NCBI GenBank assembly: GCA_051294375.1 | Contig: CM119264.1 | Coordinates: 8,067,051-8,131,050, forward strand | Length of the DNA: 64,000 bases | From: Paraspadella gotoi | Taxonomy: Eukaryota; Chaetognatha | Direction: 5' to 3' | Shown: positions 11,308 to 22,918 of the stretch, piece by piece | How the letters are laid out: the number at the start of each line of letters is the position of its first letter | Numbering within the stretch: the stretch's first letter is position 1 | The notes under the pieces: generated by a model | Seen by the model: only the letters and a program-made list of their open reading frames with translations | Database searches by the model: none | What the model was told of the DNA's origin: nothing | Position numbers and translations under genes: made by a program

Positions 11308-11770
11308 CTCTCTCACTAGCGTTGGTCGCTTCCTCCTTGAACTTGGTCGGGACGATCGTCTTCTCCTCCTTCTTCGGGTCTAATTTTTTCGGCGATTCTG
11401 TTGTGGACTGAAATAAAAAAATAATTATTGACTAATATTTTTATAGTGTGTGTGTTTGTGTGTGTGTCTGTCACACTTCGTGCTTTGATGGCTCATAAAT
11501 ATCATCAGTTCGACTATGTTTCGGCTTCAAAAAATATCATTTCACTATTGCGATATTTTGCCGCTTTACCTTTTCGTCGATGCGACGTGAGGGTTTCCGC
11601 CGGAAGCCGAAGACGACGTCGCCGGTCGTCGGCGTCGCTTCGATCGTCCTTTCCGGCGTCGAAAATGATGCGGACTCAATTCTCTCCCCGACGGAGAGAG
11701 GGGCGGAAACCGGGCGAAGCGTCGGACGAAGAGGCGGCGGCGGCGGCGGCGGCCAAACTCGACTCTGAAA
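10539..11770 (-). CDS. Unrecognised basic Ser/Pro-rich protein, 3' exons
   Basis: Not recognised. Five exons join in phase: about 11570-11766, 11317-11407 (STTESPKKLDPKKEEKTIVP), 11037-11137 (FQRGTTFKQKFDVVDEDDDD), 10861-10966 (VKRLSKFKRNQLGYEPKSDF) and 10539-10723 (Ser-rich, ending PQRKKRIARRK-stop). All have GT donors and AG acceptors. The N-terminal exon needs a frame change near 11700 to join its Ala-rich start to the GERIESASFSTPERTIEATP segment. Upstream exons are not resolved; coding-like fragments occur at about 12125-12175 and 14270-14410. Basic residues suggest a nuclear or microtubule-binding protein, but that is a guess. Confidence 0.45.
11172..11316. repeat. CT microsatellite running into a splice donor
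   Basis: About 145 bp of CT repeat. On the sense (minus) strand the donor after 11317 reads GTGAGAGAGAG and continues straight into the GA tract. Confidence 0.92.
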
Positions 11771-11869
11771 TCCTGGGGAATCTTTTTTTTTTCTAAAATC
11801 TGCATCAGGAAAAAGTAATATGCATCCTTTTTCATGCCCTTAGCCTAAGACAAGTGAAATTCGACTGCA

Positions 11870-12110
11870 ACCTCTTTCCTGACTGGGCTATTCATCTGCA
11901 TTCCTATTCCTGAAAGGGGAATTTATTTTCATTCCTGCTCCTGATAAAGGAATCCTGCAATCCTCATTCGTCATTCCCAACCTGGGTTATTTAATATTTA
12001 TTAGTAACCTCATTCCTACCTGGGGCAATCTTGATCTGCATCCACATTGACTTTACTGACCTGAACAATCTATCTGCATCCTCATTCCTGACCTGGGCAA
12101 TCCGTCTCCG
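11870..12110. repeat. Degenerate tandem repeat
   Basis: Loosely repeated units built from CTGCATCCTCATTCCTGACC and TGGGCAATC, with many substitutions and variable spacing. It is probably an old minisatellite; unit boundaries cannot be set by eye. Confidence 0.5.
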
Positions 12111-12179
12111 ATCTCAATCTTAGTCGCCGTTGTCAAAATTCTCATCGGGATCGAAGTGAGCGAATCGAGGAAAGTTTTT

Positions 12180-13580
<1,401 letters not shown>

Positions 13581-13664
13581 GGAACGAACTTTTAAAAATT
13601 AACTTTGAGGCGGTATATTCACACCGCCTCACGTCGGCCATCATTATATTTTACTTTTCACCTC

Positions 13665-13674
13665 NNNNNNNNNN
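13665..13674. other. Assembly gap (10 N)
   Basis: Ten N. The sequence on the left (from GAACGAACTTTTAAAA to TTTTCACCTC) is repeated on the right, once directly after the gap and again at about 14003-14025, with a SINE between the two right-hand parts. Confidence 0.95.
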
Positions 13675-13696
13675 GAACGAACTTTTAAAAGGTAAC

Positions 13697-13978
13697 TTTG
13701 AGGCGGTATATTCACAGCGTCTCACGTCCGCCATCGTTCAGCCAATACCATTGGCTCAAAGAGGGAACACACCATCCCAGGCGTAGTGTTTGATCCACAG
13801 TCCTAACGACTTCCCTCTGCGTTGGCAAAGCGAGACCGTCCTAGGGTAACCGCGCCAGAGACTGGCGTCACTAATGTCACTGAACGTCTGAAGCCCCCAG
13901 AGCCAACAGTGAGATGCACCATCCCAATGGGCATCACAGGCAACCCGGCTGTTGCCATAACTTAATTAAAAAAAAATA
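13697..13978 (+). mobile_element. tRNA-derived SINE, family B
   Basis: Dispersed element, about 85-90% identical by eye to the copy at 49634-49877 in the opposite orientation. The head has an A-box-like TTGGCTCAAAG and a B-box-like GTGTTTGATCC. The body ends GGGCATCACAGGCAACCCGG then GTTGCCATA, followed by an A-rich tail. The last 100 bp resemble family A elsewhere in this window. Pol III promoter and activity are inferred from the boxes only. Confidence 0.7.
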
Positions 13979-14029
13979 AATTACTCATTACACTTAACTT
14001 CATTATATTTTTACTTTTCACCTCGGTAA

Positions 14030-16015
14030 AGAAGAATCAGGGAATTCCCGCTCGTTCCTCATCTCGTCACGTGACGAGGACTTTTCTCTCGTCGCCGTCG
14101 CTATTCACTTCCGGCGTGAGACGCGTTAGCCATCCTGTGCGAAAGGGATGATACCTGGTCAAATATCCGGAGAATGAGGAAGGTAATCACTAAGCATAGC
14201 AGGAGGAGACTGGTTTTTTTTTTTTTTTTTAACTTGAAAATGATTCTGAGTTGATGAATCGATTCTCTCACCCACTCTCCTGCCTCCCATCGCCACCGCC
14301 AATTCCGACGGCATGTTGGCGGCGACGAAAGATTTCCGTTCCACTTCGACGACGGCGACGGCGGCCACGCGGCAGCAGACGCATTTCGGCGTCGACGCCT
14401 CGATTGACTGCGAGAAAAAAACCGTGGAGATGGATTGCCGAAAATGATATCAATATAAATATGAATATTGGCCAGTAGCCACGTCTTTGTACAGAAAAGT
14501 TTAAGAAGGGTGATTCAATTGAAACCCCACGGGGAAAGACGAATTTTCCGTGCTTTTCCATTTGAAAACAAATTCAATTCTCGTTCTTCCTATAAAATTT
14601 TATTTTTGTACCAAAAGTGATCAGAACCAGAAGCCCAAAAAATTGGAAAATAAAAAAGAACTTACTTTTAATCGTTCTGCTTCCCCTTTAACTTCGCCCG
14701 AAATGACGCCGAGTGGTTTTAGTGACACAGTTTGTGACATGATCCATATATCGTTTCTTTTTTCTTTTCACTATGTCACGATACAATTTTGGCCAAGTTC
14801 GGACCGAAGTTCAACGAGGTCATTGATCTTATTTTTGACAAAGATCAATTTTTTTCGTTTGGTTCATGCCAAAAGCCCAAAATAAATACTAATTGTTTCT
14901 CAAAAAAAAAAAAAACTTGATCGTCCGGTAAAAATTACATTTGTCGTCGTCAAAAATAAACTTACAAACCTAAATTTTTTTTTTTTTTGTCTGGGAAAAC
15001 AAAACATTCCTTGGTCGCGTTTCCCTCGTCAACAGGTTTATCGTCGGAATTTCGTGCCAGAGGACGAAAATTAAAATTTCTTTTTCATCCCTCTCCATTC
15101 TCGCTCTCGCTCTCGCCTTCGTCTTCTCTCTTTCTCTATCGTGTCTTTCCTTCTCATGGGTAGAAAATAAAGCGAATGCACGCAAGGTGGATTCAATTTA
15201 ACTTTCATTTTTTTTTTTTAGCCACTAAAAAAAATGGGTCAAAGGGAGACAGAGGGATAGGGAAAGACAGAGAGAGAGCTACATTTTTGCTGTCTAATTA
15301 CATATAATTTTTTAAAGAATTTGTAGTCGGGCATTGGCTACGAATTTCAGATAGTAATTGATCAATAAAACATCTGTAAGATAAAAAAACAGAATCAACG
15401 AAACGATTAATGTAATATACTAATAAAGAAAAATCAGTGGTAACAATAACGACAGTGAAAGGTTTATTGTTTAATCTTGTTGTTCATTGCTCATGTTGTG
15501 TCATCCATAGTTATTCCCAGATAAACATCTCTCGAAAACTAGACAATCAGTGATTTCATTGCATAGTTTTCATTTATTTCAGATTTTGTTGATATCGTTG
15601 AAATTGGAATAACAATAGGCAAACTAACATTTCGATTTTGCTAAAACCGTCCCTTGCTAGCATCATTAATTGGCAAAATCATGAAAAGAAAAAATACAAT
15701 TTGACCGGCTCATTATTGAAAAGATGGCGATCAAGTATTGAAGAAAAGTAAAAATTAAAATATCTTTAATAAATTATTCAGTTTTATTATCGTTTATTAC
15801 AGATAAAGTATTATTACAGATAAAGTAGGTTAAAAAGTTTTCGACGCGACTTATTAAATATTCAAAACTCCAATGTTTCATATGGACAATACTAATAGTA
15901 ATATTCAAATTTGAATGCGATAATAATACAATAAATAATTTGAGAATAGACACGGAGCGTTCCAAACTACGAAGTGGGCTGTAAATGCAGCCTTTAAATT
16001 TTTGTAATCACGTTA
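14030..16015. other. Mostly non-coding stretch with possible exon fragments
   Basis: A coding-like minus-strand segment at about 14270-14410 (SIEASTPKCVCCRVAAVAVV, then ERKSFVAANMPSELAVAMGG) is bounded by a TTTCTCGCAG acceptor and a GTGGGTGAG donor, so it may be an exon of the gene at 10.5-11.8 kb or of a separate gene. From 14.5 to 16.0 kb I see only AT-rich sequence and simple repeats. Confidence 0.35.
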
Positions 16016-16124
16016 TTAACGAAATACACATAATACAGCAGCACAAAAGAAGCAGCAGAAAAAAATTATAATAATATTAGGTTCGTTATCCAAAGTACAC
16101 ATTAGGATCCTTTCTATACATGTC

Positions 16125-18909
16125 TTATCGCATTGGTTTTTCCGAAAAATCGAATCTGTCCATTTGCCTGTTAGTCGAAAAATTCCCCAAGTAAAACTTT
16201 CTTCTTCCGAAACCCAAAGCATCCCTCATTCTTTTGCCCAATCCACCCGTAAAAGCCAAAGGATCGATAAGAACTTCCTCCCCCTCATGATCTTCATTTT
16301 GCATCCTTTTGCCCAAGCCACCCACAAAGCCAAAGCTGTTTGGTATCCTTTTGCTCAAGCCACCCGCAAAACCCACAGCATCTTCACTCCTGCCTACGCC
16401 ACTTGAAAAGCCAAGGCTGTTTGTTATCCTTTTGCTAAATCCGCCTGCAGAGCCCACAGCATTGCTGCTCCTTTTGCCCAAGCCACCCACAAAGCCAAGG
16501 CCATCTGGTATCCTTTTGCCCAAGCCACCTATATAGCCAAGGCCATCTGGCATCCTTTTTCCCAGGCCACCTGCAAAGCCAAGACCATCTGGAAACCTTT
16601 TGCCAAGGCCACCTGCAAAGCCAAGACCATCTGGAAACCTTTTGCCAAGGCCACCTGCAAAGCCAAGGCCATCTGGTATCCTTTTGCCCAAACCGCCCGC
16701 GAAGCCCACAGCATCTCCACTCCGTTTGCCTAAGCCACCCGCTAAGCCAAGGTCATCAGGTATGCTTTTGGTCAAGACGCCTGCAGAGCCCACAGCATCG
16801 CTGCTCCTTTTGCCTAAGCCACCCGCAAAGCCAAGGTCGTCTGGGATCCTTTTGCCTAAGCCGCCCATAAAACTTAATATGTCTCCACTCCTTTTGTCTG
16901 AATATTTAGCATTGTTAAGCCAATCGCCCAAGCCCTTGTTGAAAGCTCTGGCAAAATACAAAGAATCTTCGTCGTCGTCTTTGGTGTCGCCAGAGTCTGT
17001 GACGACATTCGTCCAGTCCTCGCTCCTTTTTCCCAAACCTCCGGCGAAGATGAGGGGATCGATACCGCGCTTAGGTGGTCCGCTCTAAACCAAAAGATAA
17101 GGGAAAAAACTAAGAAAGATTAAAACAGCGCTAAATAACATGACTACAAATGACTACAGACTACATACTGCAATGCCATCACAACTCACTTGCAGCAATT
17201 GCAGCAACTGATGTCGTCGAGCCGCTTCGGATGATGTTGGCCGGAGGAGCTGACTCGATTCATCGAGGTTGAAATCGAGCAAATTATTCGGCGGGCCGTT
17301 GGGGGCCGACACTAACCCCGCTCGTTTCTCTACTCTCCTCGGAACGAAAACGAAGAATGACTCGTCGGCGTCTTCCGGGATCGGGCTCGCTGAGAAATAA
17401 AACTTATTTCGAGTCTCAAAAAGGGATCATTATTTACAATATTCAAATTTTATGAAATATCGAGAGTCACAACTCCCAGAACAAGTTTGAGCAAACAATG
17501 CGGGATCTGTCCACGATCATTAGCGGTAATTAATTAATTAATTGGTCCTTGACCAAGACAAAAGCAATGATGATGATGGCGACGACGATGATGGCGACGA
17601 CAACAATGAATAATTCATAAATTTATAAATACATTGAATGATTGAATAATTAATAATTGATAATAATTGATAATTTACTAATTAATTAGTTAATTATTGG
17701 TTATTTAATTGATTAATTGAGTAATTATTTGATTAATTAATACATCTTGCATTTAAATTTAATATAAAAAGATAAAGAAGCATAATTAGTTAGTGAAACA
17801 GGTTTTTTGCTTTTTCCATTTAAACTCATTTCCACTCAGCCGATTCCATCGAAACTTAATTTCCAGCTCAATCACACACTTTCCTACCCAAATACAAAAT
17901 TTTAAGTCAATCGCCCATATACTCATGAGTAATTGGCGTTCAAAGCTAAGGGGAAACGGACAGACGGACGATCGGATGGACGGTCGGACAGACAGACAGA
18001 CGACGGACATCGTTTATTTGCATAATTTATCATAATTCGATGTTCTGACATGATCTAAGTTTCATACCGACAAGCGTTTGGGGTAGGACCGACGGACCGA
18101 CAAAGTGAATTATTGTGTCAGGAAATTGTCTTTGGTCTCTTTATGTATGAGCCTAATACAGGCTCACACCAAAAAAGGCAAGGCAAAATAATACATCCGC
18201 ACAACAAGTAAACGATATCTATGATATTCAATATTTAATTATGATTATCTCTTTTTCTTATTATCTTACTATCTAGGAAAAAAGTATATCACATTTTAAT
18301 AAAAAATATCTACTCGAAAATTTATTTGATTTAAAAATAATTAAAATATTTGCAAATCTACATTAAATTTTTTTTCAGTAACTTCTTTCTATTTTTTTGT
18401 AAGTCAAATCGTTTTGAAGTGACAGGCAAAAAAATATTATTACTTCAAATAAAAATAGTGAAAAAAATTATATTTATTTTTTTATTATTTTTAATATTTA
18501 ATTATTTTTTTTAATTTGGCAATGCACCTTTTTTTGGTTCAATAAAGTGCTATTATAGCTTTCAGAAAAGAGGGAAAAATGCAAAACATCCATATCAGGT
18601 CTAAAAATTGTGTTAAAGATGTGGAAAAATATTTCACTGTCCTACCTCAATTTGCTGTATAAGAGCATGCCCAAATAAATGTAGGCAGTAATCGATGCCG
18701 AAGAAAAGCATACTAAATATTGAGAATATTTTACCTATGTTTGGTATATTTTTTATAGAATAAATGAAATATGTGATATACTTTTTTCCTAGATAGTATA
18801 TAGCAATCAGCATTCGGTACCGACCTTCGTTCAAGCCGTAGGAATGTAGGCAGAAAACATTAGTAGAAGTAACAAATATTAAAATCAAAGTTCGTTCGAC
18901 AAGTAACAT
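16125..18909 (-). CDS. Buccalin-type (allatostatin-A-like) neuropeptide precursor
   Basis: Secreted prepropeptide cleaved at dibasic KR sites, with Gly converted to a C-terminal amide. Exons: 18825-18909, 17190-17389, 16125-17084; phases close and give about 414 residues. Exon 1 encodes a signal peptide (MLLVERTLILIFVTSTNVFC). Exon 3 holds twelve units ending GGLGKR, such as IPDGLGFAGGLGKR, FPDGLGFAGGLGKR (twice), MPDGLGYIGGLGKR and GIDPLIFAGGLGKR, plus four degenerate units (e.g. SSNAVGSAGGFSKR) and an acidic spacer (TKDDDEDSLYFARAFNKGLG). Predicted products are ~11-mers ending GGL-amide, as in molluscan buccalins (e.g. GMDSLAFSGGL-amide), the lophotrochozoan members of the allatostatin-A family. 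The exon 1 link rests on phase and the signal peptide, since its donor (GTCGGT) is weak. It would act through a G-protein-coupled receptor on muscle or neurons. Confidence 0.9.
17470..18130. mobile_element. AT-rich dispersed element, copy 1
   Basis: Starts near ACAAGTTTGAGCAAACAATG, continues through AATTAATTAATT and GATGATGG-rich sequence, and ends near GACCGACGGACCGACAAAGT. The 5' part recurs at 26515-26575 and, inverted, at about 43340-43430. The 3' part recurs at about 27460-27665. It has no coding capacity and lies in the first intron of the buccalin gene. Class unknown; probably a non-autonomous transposon. Confidence 0.6.
18140..18640. other. AT-rich intronic stretch
   Basis: Very AT-rich sequence within the first intron of the buccalin precursor. 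Nothing recognisable. Confidence 0.5.
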
Positions 18910-19356
18910 CTTAAACCTGAGAGAATTTTTTTAAAAAAATGCTTTAAAGGTAAAAAAACCGTATCGTAGCAACCAGGACAAAAATGTTATTCTTAACCTC
19001 AACTTGGCCGATAAAGTTTAGTTGCAGCATCAAAAGCGCAACCGCGTTCGGAATCTAAGTCTGAGGGACGAGCGAACGTCGGCGCGTTTTTGTAGCCTGA
19101 GCTGACGTCACGAGGAAGAGGAGCAGTCGGAAGAAGAACGAAAAGAAGAGTAATAATAAAGAAAATGATGAAATTAAAATTGAAAATTTATTTTTGAAAA
19201 AAAAGGAGAAATAAAAGTAGTATTACAAATATTAATCAAAATAATGAAGTATTTATGCATTTATTAACGTAGATAACGTTGACGTCGGACAAAAAAAAAT
19301 TAAGCGAAAAACTTCCAAGAATTTATTCAGTATAATTTTTAACACAATTTATTTTC

Positions 19357-19397
<41 letters not shown>

Positions 19398-19439
19398 CCT
19401 AATTCTTGTTCCTCTTTTCCTTTCCTTTTCTCTTTCTTT

Positions 19440-22400
19440 TTATTCCGGATTGTCTTCCATTCCTAACGGCAAATCCGGGACTAAATCCTGAATGTTCTTT
19501 CCCTCTTCGAGTCGCTTTTCCATCTCAATCATGAGCTTCACTCCGTCGTATACCTAAATTTTACAGCGTGGTTTTTGTTATGTTTTCGTTGTTGTTGTTG
19601 TTTTTTGGGGTTTTTTTTTGCCAAAAAAGTAAAATAATTGGGAGCACCAAATGAAATCATGAACTAGTAGTTTGAAATAAATTAAAAGTGTAAAAAGATA
19701 ATAACTTAAAACTTGAGTTAAAACTAAAAACATAAATTAGGGAAAACGAATTTTTGTTTAAGAGGAACAAAGTAAAGAAAAGAGAAGAGAAGATGAGAGA
19801 AAAGAAGTCAAAAGAAGGGAAAAAAAAGAGACAAGACAAAGCAAGAAAAGAAAAGAGAAAGAGAAAGAGAAAGAGAAAGAGAAAGAAAACAAACAAAACT
19901 AGTTCTCGCCTTAAGAACGAGTTCTGCCTCGGAGAATCCCAACCGATCGAGATTCGAAATATCGAAGGTTCCATCTTCGCCCGAGGTGTCAACTCCGCCT
20001 ACGGGTAAACGAACAAAAAAATTAAATATATTGAAAACGTTATGTTTAAATTTAAAGCCAGAAAGAAATCCTCTCACCAGTCCCTCTCTTCTGAAGTCTG
20101 TAGGCTTTTAGAACAGTGAGAAAGTGGGGCGTGGCCGAAAGTAAGGGAATCTTGATGTGGACTCCGGCGCGAACTCCAGTACCGAGGTTAGATGGACATG
20201 TGAGAATATAGCTGAGACGTTGAGAAAACGTTGGGAAAATCTACGATTATTTTTCTTTTTAATTTTATTCGTAAATCAATGATTTGAGATGTCATTTGTT
20301 TAAACAAGAAAAGCTAATATCAATGGAACTTTGATAATGATCACGCACACTCAAAAAAACAAAAAAAACAAAAGATTTTCGATATCCTGAAGGCACTACT
20401 TCGACTTCAACAGGTAAACATAATTCCTTTCTCCTCGCCTCACCCCAAATGACGATTCCACATAAAACTGTGACCCTGACGCCGGAGGGAATTCTCGAAT
20501 AGGTTAAGTCCGTTGCAGAAGCGCGTAAAGACGTTTAACATGGCGCCGCCCTTTTCCATGGAGATTACTCTAACCGAGGGAGAGTAATTCCAAAAAAAGT
20601 TGATATGCCCATTTCCCAATTGCCCAATTAAATTTCACTTAAAATCTAACTACTATAGGTATAGTCACTAGCCAGTCCAAAGTCTGGGGCAAGATATCTT
20701 ATTTCTTGAATAAATGGATTTTTGTATTGGTTGCGCCAATTTCATAATTGAGACAACCGTATGTGATCTTCCTCGTTGATCCAGACGAGAAAGTTCTTCA
20801 TGTTGTTGTACCAGATGCCTCGAGCGTCGGGCCAGTCACGAGCCATCCCTAAGATTGATCGACGATAAAATGAAAAAAACTTTTAACTTTGTACTCATAG
20901 AGAATTCCTCACCGGAGGCCGTGAGAAGCGGTGAAACGGGTTTGTCGAACAAGAAATGCTCCTCTATCAACTTGTGTTGCTGCGCAGGAGTCAGTTTTCT
21001 CAGTGGGTAGTAGTGTCCTCGGAATTCGCCTGCTCAATCCAATTAAAGTAAATTAGGTGAATCAATAAATTCATGCATGAATGCATTTTCCCGCAAGGCT
21101 CATTTTCGGAATCATCTCCCTCCTTCCACTCAATGACCTTACCCCCCTCACCGCCCAAAGTGTTGAGGGCCTTTCCCACGATCCTCTCCACCATCCGCCG
21201 CTCGTACCGATTGCAAAAAGGCGGGAGGGCAAAGCCGCGGACGCTTCGACCCGTCCGCACTCTGGAGGAGAGGACATACTTAGGATCGAGATCGTCGCCG
21301 ATGAGAATAGACTTCGGATCCAGGTTAGTCTTGTGCCACATGTCGGGGGTGTAACTAAAAGAAAGGAAGAAAAAATCGGCAAATATATTTAAATTTAATC
21401 GACTTATCACTTCGCACCCGTTGTGTCTCTTCTCTATGAGAGGGTCTAAAAATTGGGCGAAGGTCTCGAAGGATTCCTCGTCGCCCGCGACGGCGCCGCA
21501 AGTGAAAATGTACGGGTGACCGGGATTGTCCACTCCGGTTTGAATCACCTGGAGGAGATTCAAACTAAGTAAGCGACTTCACAGAGACGACGAACAACGA
21601 CGTTACTGGCTCTACCTCATCGAGCGTGTATCCTTTAGGTGTCGCCAGAGTGCGGAGCTCGTCGTACATTTCCGGAGTTAACACCTTGGAAACAAGTTTT
21701 AGTTTCATTTCGATCTTCAATCTCAAAACTTTTATTCTGCAAAAGGCACGAAACTGTAAATTGTCTTTGGTGTTGGTTATCATAACAATATACAAACCTT
21801 CGCCATCCAATTGTTGTGATTTTCAATTGCGGGATAATTCGAAGCACGCGGAACTACCTAAAACGAAAGAAAAACTCATTTATTATAGGAGCAGGTTCGA
21901 AGACGCGCATTAAAATTAAATGTCATACGGAATGTCTGAAATTCATCAATCACCAGTTTGGTCGGCATTGGCGTTTTTTTATAGCCTCGGGTCAGAGTTT
22001 TTTTCTTCTTAGCCGGAACAAGTCTGGCAAAATCCGCCAAAAAACGAAATCGTATATAAAAATCGAGGTTCAGAAGCAAAAAAAAACAAAAAAAAAACGG
22101 AAAAAAACCTTTTGATGTCTTCGCGAGCCTTGAGTCGCTTCTCGATGTTGATGAGTGTGTTGACGCCGTCAATGAGTTCCTGAAAATTTTTAAAACACGA
22201 TCTTGAAGTTGTCGTGGCTGTGGAAGCGACGGGCCGACCTGCAATAGTTCGACTTCGGACTGGCCCAGCCTGTCAGAGTTGGAGATGTCAAAAACGTTTC
22301 CAGTGGCTGCCGTATCGACCCCACCGATGCCTCGCTTCTGCAGCTTGAGGTTCTCGAGGATTTGCTTGAATTCGGGCTGTAAGTGCAATTATTACACGGC

Positions 22401-22882
22401 GATTTGTTCCGTATAAAATTTTCAACTAAATCTGGACAAAGAAACAAAGACCTTATCGGGGCTTTTCTTCTCACACCCTTAAAAAACGGCCTGACCTTGG
22501 ATCCCAACAGCGGTAGGGATATGTGGACCCCGGCCCGCATTCCGGTTCCGAGATTCGAAGGACAAGTGAGAATGTAACCATGGTGTTCGTTCCACATGAA
22601 ATCGTGTCCCTCGCGACTGCCAAATGACGCAGAGATTAAAGGTTTTGTCGGTAGGTTAAAACGTGAAAATGAGCAAGAATATGCAAGAGTTAATGGAGGA
22701 AGACGTTATAGTTTTCATTACGAATGTATTAGTGTGTTATTAACCGAATCGCCTCTTCGAAAAGTCTCAGCCCTTGACACCACCGCTCGAAGGTAAGCTT
22801 CATGTTTCCACCCGGCTGCATTGATATGATTCGCAAATGATCCTGAAGACGGTAGCTCATAAGTCTGGATGTCTCTTTGTCC

Positions 22883-22918
<36 letters not shown>

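Noticed and set aside
16600-17088. Pro/Lys-rich plus-strand ORF (KPPAKPRPS repeats)
   Set aside because: Antisense of the buccalin repeat units.
18634-18908. Reading the whole 91-codon ORF as a small membrane protein
   Set aside because: Only its first 28 codons make sense, as a signal-peptide exon in phase with the buccalin exon at 17389.
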